Assembly (NCBI RefSeq): GCF_035046485.1
Contig: NC_085137.1
Location: 40,665,155-40,729,154, forward strand
DNA: 64,000 nt
Origin: Aedes albopictus
Taxonomy: Eukaryota; Arthropoda; Insecta; Diptera; Culicidae
Direction: 5' to 3'
Below are positions 49,360 through 60,400 of this stretch, one piece after another; within the stretch, counting starts at the first letter, position 1; the number at the start of each line of letters is the position of its first letter. The notes beneath the pieces are model-generated. The model was not told the DNA's origin. It searched no databases and saw only the letters and a list, made by a program, of their open reading frames with translations. Made by a program: the position numbers and the translations under genes.

Positions 49360-50040
49360 AAACACCCTGAGACCTTCAGACACCTCCCTAAAACATCCTG
49401 CGATCCCCTGTAATGCTCCAGAAATTCCCTGAGCCTCTCTAAAATGCCTCTGAGATCACTTGAAAACTCTTAAGATCTCCTGGAACTTCCCGGAGACTCT
49501 CTGAAACGTCCCTAAAGACACCCTGGCCTTCAAAAAATCTCGGAACTTCCCTGAGACTCCTGAAATGCCTCTAGGATCCCCTGGAGCCCCTTGGAACTCC
49601 CTAAATACCCTTTAAATGTACCTGAGACCTCCTGGTACTCCCAGAATCGCCCTTGGGACTCCTCAAAACGCCCCTGAGATCTCATGGTACCTCCTAGAAC
49701 CCCCTGAAACGCCTCTGAGCTGGAACTTCCATGGAACTCACTGTGATCCCTTGGAAGCGGCCCTGAAGCCCTCTAGAATCCCGCTGGGGCAGGAGGCCTT
49801 CACGACCTCCTGAAGCGCCTCTGATATCCCTTGGAGCTCCCTAAACCTCCTTAAACTTCTTGAGACGACCCCGAGACCCACATAAACACCCCCCTAGACC
49901 TCCTGGTTACCCAGAACCCCCTTGAAAAGCTTTTAGGATCTCCTAGTACCCTTCTGAAACGCCTTGAGTCCCTTGAAACGACCCTGCAAACCCCCTTTGT
50001 CCTTTGTACTCCCTTATAACGCCCTCCCCAAGAAACAATG
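49360..50040 (+). repeat. Degenerate CCTGAGAYCYCCTGG tandem repeat
   Basis: About 680 bases of loosely repeated phrases (CCTGAGACCTCCTGG, GGAACTCCCT, GAAACGCCTCTGAG) with an approximate period of 30-36 bases and many indels. It differs from the GGAATTCCTCC family. Its 3' end lies about 100 bases before an assembly gap. Confidence 0.65.
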
Positions 50041-50146
50041 ATAGCTGATTAACAGCTTATTCATTATTCAGCTATTTTTTTAACACTGCCTAAGAGTGGT
50101 TTATTTAGCCGTTATAAAGCAGCAATGTTTGTTTGGTCTGGTCGCC

Positions 50147-50646
50147 NNNNNNNNNNNNNNNNNNNNNNNNNNNNNNNNNNNNNNNNNNNNNNNNNNNNNN
50201 NNNNNNNNNNNNNNNNNNNNNNNNNNNNNNNNNNNNNNNNNNNNNNNNNNNNNNNNNNNNNNNNNNNNNNNNNNNNNNNNNNNNNNNNNNNNNNNNNNNN
50301 NNNNNNNNNNNNNNNNNNNNNNNNNNNNNNNNNNNNNNNNNNNNNNNNNNNNNNNNNNNNNNNNNNNNNNNNNNNNNNNNNNNNNNNNNNNNNNNNNNNN
50401 NNNNNNNNNNNNNNNNNNNNNNNNNNNNNNNNNNNNNNNNNNNNNNNNNNNNNNNNNNNNNNNNNNNNNNNNNNNNNNNNNNNNNNNNNNNNNNNNNNNN
50501 NNNNNNNNNNNNNNNNNNNNNNNNNNNNNNNNNNNNNNNNNNNNNNNNNNNNNNNNNNNNNNNNNNNNNNNNNNNNNNNNNNNNNNNNNNNNNNNNNNNN
50601 NNNNNNNNNNNNNNNNNNNNNNNNNNNNNNNNNNNNNNNNNNNNNN
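50147..50646. other. Assembly gap (500 N)
   Basis: Exactly 500 unresolved bases. The SINE that follows is cut by it, and the degenerate repeat on the left stops close to it, so repeats probably caused the gap. Confidence 0.99.
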
Positions 50647-50845
50647 GTTAGGGTCACCAAGCTTATAATCGCACCATGCTATGGGGTGAGGGTTCGATTC
50701 CCGCTTCGGGCGTTGAAACTTTTCGTGAGAATAGTTTCTTCCCCGTTTCCACTGGTGCATGCTCCGTTGTCCGTTGTCTAATGTTAAGTTTAAAAAACAG
50801 TCTGTACAGCCGAAAGCTGAAGACGTTGTCCGTGTCTTTTTAAAA
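50647..50845 (+). mobile_element. tRNA-derived SINE, 3' part
   Basis: Begins at the gap with a box B (GGGTTCGATTCCCGC) and continues with CGTTGAAACTTTTCGTGAGA and a tail region ending TCCGTGTCTTTTTAAAA. The tRNA-like 5' part is lost in the gap. It is a different family from the Feilai-like copies at 42.5 and 46.4 kb. Confidence 0.65.
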
Positions 50846-50849
50846 AACG

Positions 50850-51690
50850 GTCCATTTTCAACCCCAGAAGCAGAAGCATCTTGAAGCCTGTCTTGAAGGT
50901 AAGTTGATTCTTTGTGTGCATCGAATAATTAACGTTAATCAAAATATCATTAATCTTATTTCAGGTTGCAGAAAATCGTCGGATACGTCATACTCGGAAG
51001 ATCGGTGCCGAATAGGCCGAGAATAGGCAATCTGCCGCTGAAGGAAGACCCTAAACTGATTCGAATCAGATCCGGCAGCATCCGTAGAACAGCGTTATAA
51101 TAGAAGGAGGTAAGTTCTTCTCCACACATTTCATTATTCGTTCAAATTCCGACATTTTCATCTTATTTGTAGGAACCTCGAATTGTTCACAGGCCGGATG
51201 TGAAACCCGCTGCCGGATTCGGTCAACCGACTGTAGCAACCAGGCTTCTCTTACTCTCACTCTGTAATGAAGGTGCCAGCAAAGAAGGAAGAGCCTTCAA
51301 ACAATAGTTCTGACGACCATGAGGAAGAACCCAAATCAGCACCGGCGAAAGCTGCAGCTGTACCGAAAAACAGCAAAAAACGAGGAAGAAGAGCCAACAG
51401 TGGAACCTTTGTGAATCCACGAATATAAGAAACCTGACACAAACAGTTGTTGCTACCTACCGTGGCTGCCAAGCAACAGATTCTGACCAAGTACAAAGTC
51501 AAGTGGAGATTCTAGCGATCGCTAGCCTCGAGGCGCTAGAGGAAGAACCGCCGGTAAAAGGAAGCCGTAGCGGTGACTTCTTCAAAGAAAAATCTTGAAT
51601 CGTCCAGCGTAGATTCTTCGGATTCCGACGCGGAATTCAAAGGGGAACTAGCCGACAAGGAGGTCAGTGTGTCAGTCAGTTCAACAACTA
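50850..51690 (+). pseudogene. Nopp140-like Ser/Lys/acidic protein relic
   Basis: Several blocks read as the low-complexity Lys/Ala/Ser/acidic sequence typical of nucleolar Nopp140 (NOLC1) repeats: from ATG 51268, MKVPAKKEEPSNNSSDD then EEEPKSAPAKAAAVPKN before a TAA at about 51430, and in another frame near 51580-51665 SSKKNLESSSVDSSDSD. Frames shift and stops intervene, so it does not encode one protein. Donor/acceptor-like sites at 50902/50964 and about 51112/51172 suggest remnants of introns rather than a processed copy. Family assignment rests on composition only. Confidence 0.4.
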
Positions 51691-52560
51691 TGCGTTGTCA
51701 GCGTTGATGCAAGCAAGGATGCAAGTGGCTGTGCCCAGCTGTGCCCCTGAACCAACTACTAATGAACTAATAATTGATAATTAAATTTACCTGTTTGTTT
51801 TTTTTTTTCTATTAAGAGAACGATAGCTCCGTTTCTAAGTGAAAAATTCCAAATATTCGTGTTATGAATCAGTATAACCCGGTTATGCTGGCTTAGGCTT
51901 TTTGAAATTTTTCAACTTAGAAACGGAACAATCATCCTTTTTGATTCAATTTATTTATTAGTTCTTTTTAAATGGTTTAAATACAATAGAACAATATGGC
52001 ATACGTTTAAAATACCCTGAAGAACAATAAATCAACAGTAACACATACATCGTTCGTTTTTCTTCCAAGTTTATTGTTAAACTGTTCATGAACTGATTGA
52101 TTTACTGTGGAAGGGAAGAAAAAATGGATAGTATACTGACCTTCTGACATACTGTTTTCGAAAAATTTTGTTCGAGAAAATCGGCGTTTTTTTATGGTAA
52201 CATAACTTAACCGCCTATTCCCCATATTGTAATTTGCCCGAGAACCATCTGTGAAACTGTTGAAAACGTTTGTGGTACAGTTGGTTTATTGTTATTCTGG
52301 ATGTTATATGATACTGTTGAGGTACCGTAGGAAATAGTTGCTAACAGTATGGTGAACAGTGTAAGTATTGTTCATGTTTATTCGGGCTGGCCTGGCCTAA
52401 AAAGATTTGCAAGGTTTTGCCGGTTTTGCATACTTGATCACACAAAGTTCTCTTTACCCCAATCTACCGTATTCCGACAGACGCAACGCATGCAACATCT
52501 GTTTGACGCACACACAGATGAAGTTGCGTCATGCAGTTTGTTCTCGTTTTGCTCACCACT
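51691..52560. other. Intergenic DNA before Derlin-1
   Basis: AT-rich, no gene. Contains an inverted repeat: CTCCGTTTCTAAGTGAAAAATT (two segments, about 51827-51848) opposite AATTTTTCAACTTAG..AAACGGA (51906-51927). ORFs of 70-86 codons lack domains. Confidence 0.5.
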
Positions 52561-52830
52561 CTCACGCACTTCAAGCGTCACGTGAGCGTCACTCGAGCCG
52601 AACTGTCATCAGCGCCCATCGAATCGAACACGTACTCGCTTCGGATCACAACAAAAGGTGTCTTTAGAGAAAATAGTCCAAAAGAAGTAAAATTTCCTCA
52701 GAAAAGGTGACGAAATATTGTGCAAAGTGCAGAATAATTAGGATTTTAGAACGATAGTCGCGAGTGCGAACATATTTAAGATAGAAGTGATTGTATATCC
52801 CAGCAGAAACGAGAATCTCCACGCCTCAAA
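52561..52830 (+). promoter_or_regulatory. Derlin-1 promoter and 5' UTR region
   Basis: Sequence immediately upstream of the Derlin-1 start. No TATA box was recognised. The ATG context CAAAATGA (A at -3) is favourable. The exact transcription start cannot be read from the sequence. Confidence 0.35.
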
Positions 52831-53963
52831 ATGAGCGACATCCAAACCTGGTACAAACAGGTACCGATGTTTACTCGGCTGTGGCTTTCGGCCACGGTCG
52901 GTATCAGTCTGCTGTCCCGCTTCGGGATCCTGCCGCCCCAGTATCTGATTCTGCAGTCGTACCCGCTGTTCAAGCAGTTACAGGTAAATTGCCAGGAAAA
53001 TTTTACTTATGGTAATGCCGCATTGACGCAATCTCCTACTGCCGTTCCAGCTATGGAGACCGATGACTGCAGTGTTCTTCTACCCGCTGAATCCGGCCAC
53101 CGGGTTTCACTTTATGTTGAACTGTTTCTTCCTGTACAACTACTCACTCCGATTGGAGACGGAACAGTTCAAGCAGAAACCAGGGGATTACTTCTACCTG
53201 CTGTTCTTCAACTGGATCCTCTGTGTGCTGATTGGTCTGCTGATTGAACTTCCGGTAAGGATGATTTGGAAAAAAAAAACTGATAGACTTTGTATTAGTG
53301 GGGGTCGTAAGTAAATCAAGAAATTTGAGCAGGAACTGCTGTCGTTTCTAAGATATAAATGAAAATAGCTATTAATCTTAATGTATGCTTAATGTACCTA
53401 TTTCGTTTTTTTTTTACCAGATCCTGATGGATCCCATGGTGCTGTCGGTTCTGTACGTTTGGTGTAAGCTGAACAAGGACGTGATCGTGAACTTCTGGTT
53501 CGGCACCCGGTTCAAGGCCATGTACTTGCCATGGGTGCTGCTGGGAATGAACCTGATTCTGTCCTCTGGGTAAGTTCTGTGGGTGACGATAATTGAAATT
53601 GATGTTAACACCTTGTTTCCAATTGCAGAAGCATCTTTTCAATCGTTGGTATCTTGGTGGGTCATGCCTACTACTTCTTAAAATTCATTTATCCACAAGA
53701 ACTCGGAGGTCCCAGCTTGCTTGAGACTCCACTGTTTGTGTAAGTATTTCTATACTAGAAACAGTATATGAATCAATTTAAATTCGCCTGAATATCTTAT
53801 CCATTATAACAGCAAACGCTACTTCCCGGATGTGTCCGGTGGTGTGCACGGTTTCGGTGTTCCTCCAGTGGGTCAGCGCGCAAATCCACAGCAGCAACAG
53901 CAGGGCAATGGATTTGGGCTTCGGCATGCCTGGGGACGTGGCCACGTCTTGGGTCGTGATTAG
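52831..53963 (+). CDS. Der-1: Derlin-1, ER-associated degradation membrane protein
   Basis: Derlins are inactive rhomboid-fold proteins of the ER membrane that help move misfolded proteins to the cytosol for p97/VCP and the proteasome. Five coding exons, 52831-52983, 53051-53254, 53421-53569, 53629-53739 and 53813-53963, join in phase to give 768 nt (255 aa, close to the usual 245-255). The start MSDIQTWYKQVP and the core match Derlin-1: WR motif at residues 53-54, NCFFLYNYS and YVWCKLNKD segments, FWFGTRFKAMYLPWV around residues 140-155, GxxxG at 176-180 (GILVG) in the last membrane segment, and a cytosolic Gln-rich tail ending WGRGHVLGRD, which fits the p97-binding SHP box. Introns are short (about 60-170 bp). 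A 64-nt 3' UTR intron may follow the stop. Derlin-2 is less likely given the N-terminus and SHP tail. Confidence 0.95.
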
Positions 53964-53966
53964 GAG

Positions 53967-54030
53967 GTAAGTTTTTGGTGTAGGCATTCGGATTGCTGTT
54001 TTTTTTTTTGTAAATAAATGCCAATCACAG
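53967..54030 (+). other. Probable 64-nt intron in the Derlin-1 3' UTR
   Basis: A consensus donor GGAG|GTAAGT starts three bases after the stop codon, followed by a T-rich tract and a CAATCACAG acceptor. The size is normal for short insect introns. The junction is too close to the stop to be expected to trigger nonsense-mediated decay. Confidence 0.45.
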
Positions 54031-54353
54031 TAGCTTTCTACCCATCATCAACGAGCATTTTACTCGCACGTTCTACCGTAACTCTTTTCTCGTCGGAATA
54101 ATTGTTAGGTGTTAGTTATACATATATATATTTTTTATGTATTTGAATCGGAGTAATGGGAATTACCCTAAATGGCATATGGTTGTTCGGTTTATTGCGT
54201 TGCTTATCGCAGAGGAATTTGGTATTATACCAATTGATGTATATTTCGTCGGTCAAAAGTTACCAAATAACTATAAGCCAAGTGGGAGACTTCCCATAGC
54301 AATGTATTAGATAATAACTCAGGGGATGAAGACATTCTGGATTAATCGTCTAA

Positions 54354-54359
54354 AATAAA
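54354..54359 (+). other. Derlin-1 candidate polyadenylation signal
   Basis: AATAAA about 390 bases after the Derlin-1 stop. Another AATAAA at 54013-54018 falls within the proposed 3' UTR intron. Use of either is inferred. Confidence 0.35.
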
Positions 54360-54585
54360 TTCAATGTGCAACCCACTGAATCTTACATTGGAGCAATTCA
54401 TTTTATATCACAAAGCCATAAAATGTGGCTAAAGTTGATCTCGTATCTACTGCGAGCACCGGCTACGTAATTAAGGCGATCGAGGAAGGGGAGGAATGTT
54501 GGTGCGACTTCCGTTGTCACTAGAGATCGAGTATATCTCTACACAACTCCTCATTTGGCGCATGAAGGAGTTTTTGTTTGTGAAA

Positions 54586-55299
54586 CCTCCAGGAATTCCT
54601 CTGGGAATTCCTCCAGGAATTCATCCGAAAATGCCTGCAGGAATTCATCCGAATATTCTTGCAGGAATTCCTCCAGAAATTCTTGTAAGAATTCCGCTGG
54701 AAATTGTTCTAGGAATTCCTCCAGAAATTCCTCTAAGAATTCATCCGGAAATTCCTCTAGGAATTCCTCCGGAAATTCCTCTAGGAATTCCTCCGGAAAT
54801 TCCTCTAGGAATTCCTCCGGAAATTCCTCTAGGAATTCCTCCGGAAATTCCTCTAGGAATTCCTCCGGAAATTCCTCTAGGAATTCCTCCGGAAATTCCT
54901 CTAGGAGTCCCTCCGAAAATTCCTCTAGGAATCCCTCCGGAAATTCCTCTAGGAATTCCTCCGGAAATTCTTCTAGGAATTCCTCCGGAAATTCCTCTAG
55001 GAATTCCTCCGGAAATTCCTCTAGGAATTCCTCCGGAAATTCCTCTAGGAATTCCTCCGGAAATTCCTCTAGGAATTCCTCCGGAAATTCCTCTAGGAAT
55101 TCCTCCGGAAATTCCTCTAGGAATTCCTCCGGAAATTCCTCTAGGAATTCCTCCGGAAATTCCTCTATGAATTCCTCCGGAAATTCCTCTATGAATTCCT
55201 CCGGAAATTCCTCTATGAATTCCTCCGGAAATTCCTCTAGGAATTGCTCCGGAAATTCCTCTAGGAATTGCTCCGGAAATTCCTCTAGGAATTCCTCCG
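54586..55299 (+). repeat. 24-bp satellite array, left half
   Basis: About 30 tandem copies of a 24-bp unit made of two related 12-mers, GGAATTCCTCCG and GAAATTCCTCTA. The first 170 bases are more varied; 54750-55150 is nearly uniform apart from a few single-base variants, with CTATGAATTC and GAATTGCTCC variant units clustered near the right end. The 24-bp length is a multiple of three, so several frames stay open (54496-55170, 54555-55520 plus, 54551-55318 minus); these are not genes. Every unit contains the palindrome GGAATTCC and the dyad GGAAATTCC. Confidence 0.97.
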
Positions 55300-56528
55300 T
55301 TGATAAGGCCGACATCATTGAGTGCTCAGTGTTGGCGGTTGTATTGGTGACGATTTCTTCAGCCTTAAGATCTCATTTATACCACGCACAGATTTTTGGG
55401 AAGAGGGAGTACTTTGTAATGCAAGAGAGGGATTTAAACTCTGCGTTACGGGTTGGGCGAGGTCATGCAGATAGACTCAACCCAGGTGACCGTGCGGCTC
55501 GGACAGTGATGCATGAATGAGTGCGGTGTGGGTGAGGTGCGCTGCCCTGTGGGTGCAGTTGAGTCCGGGTTGGAGTGGAAAGAGACCCTTCTCTACTCTA
55601 GGTCGGTTTCGGTTGTACGGGCGTGGTAGTGTTTGTCTTATTTGCAGTGGCGATTCCCTAACCTCAAATCTACCTGTTCAACAAGTGTAAATTCTTGAAT
55701 TTTCGCATCAAATTAGCTTGTAATTAACGGAAAATGGCAAGATTAGCTATGTTGGCCAATTTTCAATTCGATTCTGATTCTGTATTCTCCGCAAATGAAA
55801 TTTTTTGAGTCGTTGAACAGGTAAAAAGTGAGGTTACGAGACGCCACTGCTTATTTGTGCCGTGTTGTGCGTGATTTGCGGCTCGAGCTGCGTGGTTACT
55901 TGGGAAGTATTGTGCTCTGTAATCTAGATTTTGGTTTTAAGGTGAAGCTATGGCTGGGCTGTGCCTCGGATTTGTTGGGCGCAGGTCGGGAGAGCTGGTG
56001 GCAGTTTGTGCTGGGGGGTTTACTCGATTGGTTATTCACTGATGGTGGCCAGTCGATCGACTTATCGGCGCTGCCTGTCATTTGGTTCTTGGGGTTTTTG
56101 CTCTCGAGTTTCGGGGAGTTGCTTCGTTGTATCTTCGCTTTAATACTAATATTCCTTGTTTGATTTAACTGACTGTTTTTTACAGGCGTTTAACTCATTC
56201 TATTTCATAGATTGCCAAATTTAAGGGTAATGGTTCAATAGGGTGTTAGCTATCAGAGTGGATTAGAACGAGTTGGCGCCTACAATACACCAACACTGAC
56301 ACACACACTCCAATACTTACACGCACACATGCACCTACAACTAGCTGTAAAAGACCAGTGGGCGGGACAATGGTGCCTACCCAACAGTTGTAGGTGGGGT
56401 GTTTGGCTTAGCTACATGACTTGGTCCGGCAAGCCCATAAACATCAATTGGTAGACGTATTGCCTAGTGAAAAGACAACGCAGATGGGCGAAAGCCAGTT
56501 GATAATAGCAGAATAGCAGAATAGAATA
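55300..56528 (+). mobile_element. Retroelement-like insertion splitting the satellite
   Basis: A 1.2-kb non-satellite segment begins abruptly after ...CCTCCG and ends in a GATAATAGCAGAATAGCAGA-type short repeat tail just before the satellite resumes. A simple-repeat tail with no inverted termini suggests the 3' part of a non-LTR retrotransposon, truncated at the 5' end. The 111-codon ORF at 55828-56163 is not recognised. The segment itself carries a hAT-type MITE (55645-55849). Confidence 0.5.
55645..55849. mobile_element. 205-bp hAT-type MITE
   Basis: Inverted ends CAGTGGCG / CGCCACTG flanked by a perfect 8-bp duplication CTTATTTG (55637-55644 and 55850-55857). Subterminal TAACCTCA and TACCTGTTCAAC blocks extend the inverted repeat imperfectly. 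Eight-base duplications and CAG...CTG ends are standard for hAT elements. Confidence 0.9.
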
Positions 56529-57154
56529 GGAATTCCTCCGGAAATTCCTCTAGGAATTCCTCCGGAAATTCCTCTAGGAATTCCTCCGGAAATTCCTCTA
56601 AGAATTCCTCCGGAAATTCCTCTAGGAATTCCTCCGGAAATTCCTCTAGGAATTCCTCCGGAAATTCCTCTAGGAATTCCTCCGGAAATTCCTCTAGGAA
56701 TTCCTCCGGAAATTCCTCTAGGAATTCCTCCGGAAATTCCTCTAGGAATTCCTCCGGAAATTCCTCTAGGAATTCCTCCGGAAATTCCTCTAGGAATTCC
56801 TCCGGAAATTCCTCTAGGAATTCCTCCGGAAATTCCTCTAGGAATTCCTCCGGAAATTCCTCTAGGAATTCCTCCGGAAATTCCTTTAGGAATTCCTCCG
56901 GAAATTCCTCTAGGAATTCCTCCGGAAATTCCTCTAGGAATTCCTCCGGAAATTCCTCTAGGAATTCCTCCGGAAATTCCTCTAAGAATTCCTCCGGAAA
57001 TTCCTCTAGGAATTTCTCCGGAAATTCCTCTAGGAATTTCTCCGGAAATTCCTCTAGGAATTCCTCCGGAAATTCCTCAGGAATTCCTCCGAAAATTCCT
57101 CTAGGAATTCCTGCGAAAATTCCTCTAGGAATTCCTCCGAAAATTCCTCTAGGA
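56529..57154 (+). repeat. 24-bp satellite array, right half
   Basis: About 26 further copies of the 24-bp unit found at 54586-55299, very uniform from the start, with rare single-base changes; variants and one 1-bp deletion (near 57080) appear only in the last 150 bases. The two halves are in the same orientation and were presumably one array before the insertion at 55300-56528. Confidence 0.97.
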
Positions 57155-57391
57155 GTTTTCTCGGTTCCTTTAATCTGCAGGTCTTATACCATGTCAATAT
57201 TTTCTTATCTCAATATCTCTCTATTTCGATGTGATCTCGTTTGTTTTTGTTCTTGATTTTGTTTCCAAGTGTAGCAAATCTATCCAGTTCGTCAAGATTC
57301 GTTTGTTATAATGCATCTAAAAGATGTAATGTTACAATAAAAAATGCTCTAAAAATGGTCTCAAATCGCTAAAATATTAAGTGAGAATAAG
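57155..57391. other. Spacer between satellite and dynein 3' end
   Basis: AT-rich, non-coding spacer. It contains the expected downstream side of the dynein polyadenylation site and no other recognisable feature. Confidence 0.6.
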
Positions 57392-57397
57392 TTTATT
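57392..57397 (-). other. Dynein heavy chain candidate polyadenylation signal
   Basis: TTTATT on the plus strand, AATAAA on the minus strand, about 35 bases past the dynein stop codon. The short distance implies a very short 3' UTR. Confidence 0.5.
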
Positions 57398-57430
57398 GTA
57401 CGACAGCATGAACAACTGACGAATTACAAA

Positions 57431-60400
57431 TTATTTAATATCACACAACAACGCAACTCCACGTAATATCCAATGATCTGGTGCTTTCAAAGTTGGCAAC
57501 CAAAGCGGCGTAATGTAGTTCAGGTCGGTACGATTCGATTTCTTGTAAACGGGACATTCGTACAGCTTTGGATCTTTGGGTGCAGTGGAGTTGATCGCAT
57601 AGATGTGTATCACAGGCATGGCCGTGTAGAGAACTTTGTTGATAGACTCCTGAAGGCGGTTATTCCTGCGATCCCAGCCAGCTCCGTCCAGATACAAACC
57701 GTAAACGAAAACCCCTTCATCGGGATGTTGCTTGCATTCTTCCGTCAACATCTTCGTCACATCGTTATGCAGTGTTACGACATCCAGCGCCCATCCTTTG
57801 TGGGCTCGGGCCACCTCTTGTCGCATAGCAGTGAGGAAACCCTGCGGATTGAAAAATCCTGTCATCCAGAACATGTTCGGCCGACCCTTGAAGCACCACG
57901 TGTAGAACTGGTTATTTCTTTCGATCAATTCGGTGAACCAGAATCCCAACGAAGCCGACGCCCAGCTACCGCGCTTCCAGACTTCCGGTACGCGGGCATC
58001 GTAGATGTTGTCCAACGCGTCCCGCAATTGTTCATTCATAATGATTATACCGTCGATGGCCAGGAGCAAATCCTTCAGCGTTGTTCTCACCAGTTGAATA
58101 ATCTGTTGGGAAGAAAACTTCCTAATTTCTGTTTTAATTGAATAGGACAAACTCTAAACCTTCTGAATACGATCAATTTCCTGCCGCAGGAAAATGTTCA
58201 TCGATCCAAGGTGGCCCATAATCTTGAGTCGTTCTTTCACCGCGTACGGATCGTAAGGAGCGGGAACCTTGGTCAGCATATCGTTAACTAGTCGCGCCAC
58301 GGTGGCTTCGCGCGTTTCTCCCCCACCGCCAGAGGACTCTATAGAGAAGAAAAACACAATAATGTACAGTTGAAAAGACATATCGAGAAGTCCAACGACA
58401 ATAATTACCTTTAGGTTGAATCGACACGATAGTATCAAGAATCTCCTTTGTGGTGTTGCTCTGGTACGTAATATCTGCATTGGCGTGTAATCCATACACC
58501 TGTGGAGGATCTACCAATGGCATCAACTCGATCGCTTCCAAGTATTCTTCTAGCGATTTGAATTGCATTATCCGGTACTCCCGGAAGAAACTGAACTCCT
58601 CCATGAACATAGCATCCGAAAACCAGACCTTCGCAAAGGTGTTCAACAGTCGTTTATCGTAATCATCCGTCACACGTCCTCCGTATTGCACCTCGCCCAA
58701 CATGTAACGGACAGTCTTCCAGCTGATACCACGCTTCGGATCCAGATCGTCCAAGTGATTCTGCACAAACATACAGCTGGCCAACCAGTCAGCCGAGTTG
58801 AACTCATACGGAATGTTCCATCCGAGTGGTCCAAACTTCCTCCGTTCTTGAACTACAGTATGCAAAAATGAAATACCGAAAATCAACGGCACGTAGAACG
58901 GTGATTCGCTGTATTCGAACATTTCCACGGTCATCGATCCGTAGGTACGCTTCAAACCGGCCTTCACGCCCGACGGAGGCTCATTTGTAAACTTGACTGA
59001 TGTTTGAAGGAACGTAATCGGGAACTGTGGATGCGGTTCAGTGGTCACCCAAACTCGGAAATCCTGATGGAACCCTGTACCGGTCTTCTCCAGTTCCATT
59101 ATCAGTACCATCAGTTCACTGACATACTCCAAACCCAGATGACAGTTCTGCAGCAGAACCCATGAACCTTCTTCCAAGGACGTGGCGATTAATTTCCTCG
59201 CGTGTACCTCCTGTCCTTGACCCATTGAGATTGATCGACATTTGACGGCGTTCTTCTTGGCTAGGGCTTCAATACTCGGTGTAGGATCCGAACCCATCGA
59301 CAAGAAACATACCAAAGGCGTCAAAGGACGGCTTTCCTCCAGCATAATATCGTAATTGATAACAACTGGATCGGCAAACTTCTGACCCAGTGACATTGCG
59401 AGATACTTCCTACTCTGGGAAAGAGTTCGATCCGGACACCAAGCTCGTATTAGGAGGAGCTTTCTGAAGGCGTCCATGTTCTGATATCCATCCGGGATTA
59501 CTTCCTCTTCGGGAGCCTCCTTCGAGAACCAACTCTTCCAACCTTTTTCATTGAGCTCTGTGTGCTCTAATATGTCACTGAACTGATGCAGGGATGAAAG
59601 CTGTACCAGATTGAGCCAAGCAATGTCCGCAATCCATTTGAAAGGTTTCTCTGGACAGGTATTGATATCCAACGCAGCTCCTCCTTTGATGAACGATTGG
59701 AACTCCTGATGAGTGATGGTTTTCTTCTCCAGGTCAATGTTCAAGGCCATCAGCAGGACAAAAAGATACTTGTGAACTTCATACAATCCACGGCAGATGT
59801 ACTTGAAGATGTCGTACGTCAGATATTCATTTATATTGTTAATCCTACGGGACGTAACGATGTGTTTATCCGAACGTGCCATCGAAATATCGAATCGTTC
59901 CAGAAACTGCACCAGCGATGTCTGATACATACAGTTTACCATCGACATACTACAGATCAGGAAATACAGTACGCTTCCTCTGGTCGCAACTGGTCGATAC
60001 TCTTCTCGGGCCTTGTTGATCTTTATTTCCGTTTCACGAGCGATCTTCAGCTTCTCCCTGACTTCAATCGACGTGGTCTTGCTAGTGTTCAACACCACGA
60101 TAACCGTCACGTCATCGACCAAGCTACCTTCGGTTGTTGACAACTTATGCAACAAATTCGCCTCTAATTCCTGCATTTTCCTCCGGTTAGCCGTAACATC
60201 CTTAATCAAGTTCGTTCTCTCCGATTCCAGCTCCCTTTTCTCCGTAAGAATTACTCTACCCAACAGCTGATCTTCCAGGCCCTTGATCGTTACGGTGAAG
60301 TCGATGATCGATGTGCGTGCTGATATTTCCGGCGTATAAACCGGATTTGGAAGCTTCGTAGTGATGTACAGTCGGAATTCGGAATGCACGTCCACTTCCT

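Noticed and set aside
54496..55520. Long ORFs of 224-321 codons on both strands (Gly-Ile-Pro-Pro, Asn-Ser-Ser-Gly and Glu-Glu-Phe-Pro repeats)
   Set aside because: They exist only because the satellite unit is 24 bp, a multiple of three, and lacks stops in three frames. They run from unique flank into satellite with no promoter, splice sites or domain.
55828..56163. 111-codon hydrophobic ORF as a membrane-protein gene
   Set aside because: It starts inside the hAT MITE and lies in a repeat-tailed insertion, without splice sites or a recognised family.
54586..57154. CRISPR-like regular repeat
   Set aside because: The repeats are directly adjacent with no spacers, and the context is an insect nuclear genome.
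57473..58141. 222-codon plus-strand ORF
   Set aside because: Antisense shadow of a dynein exon; the minus strand matches the family precisely. The plus-strand ORFs at 59697-60140 and 61321-61881 are rejected for the same reason.
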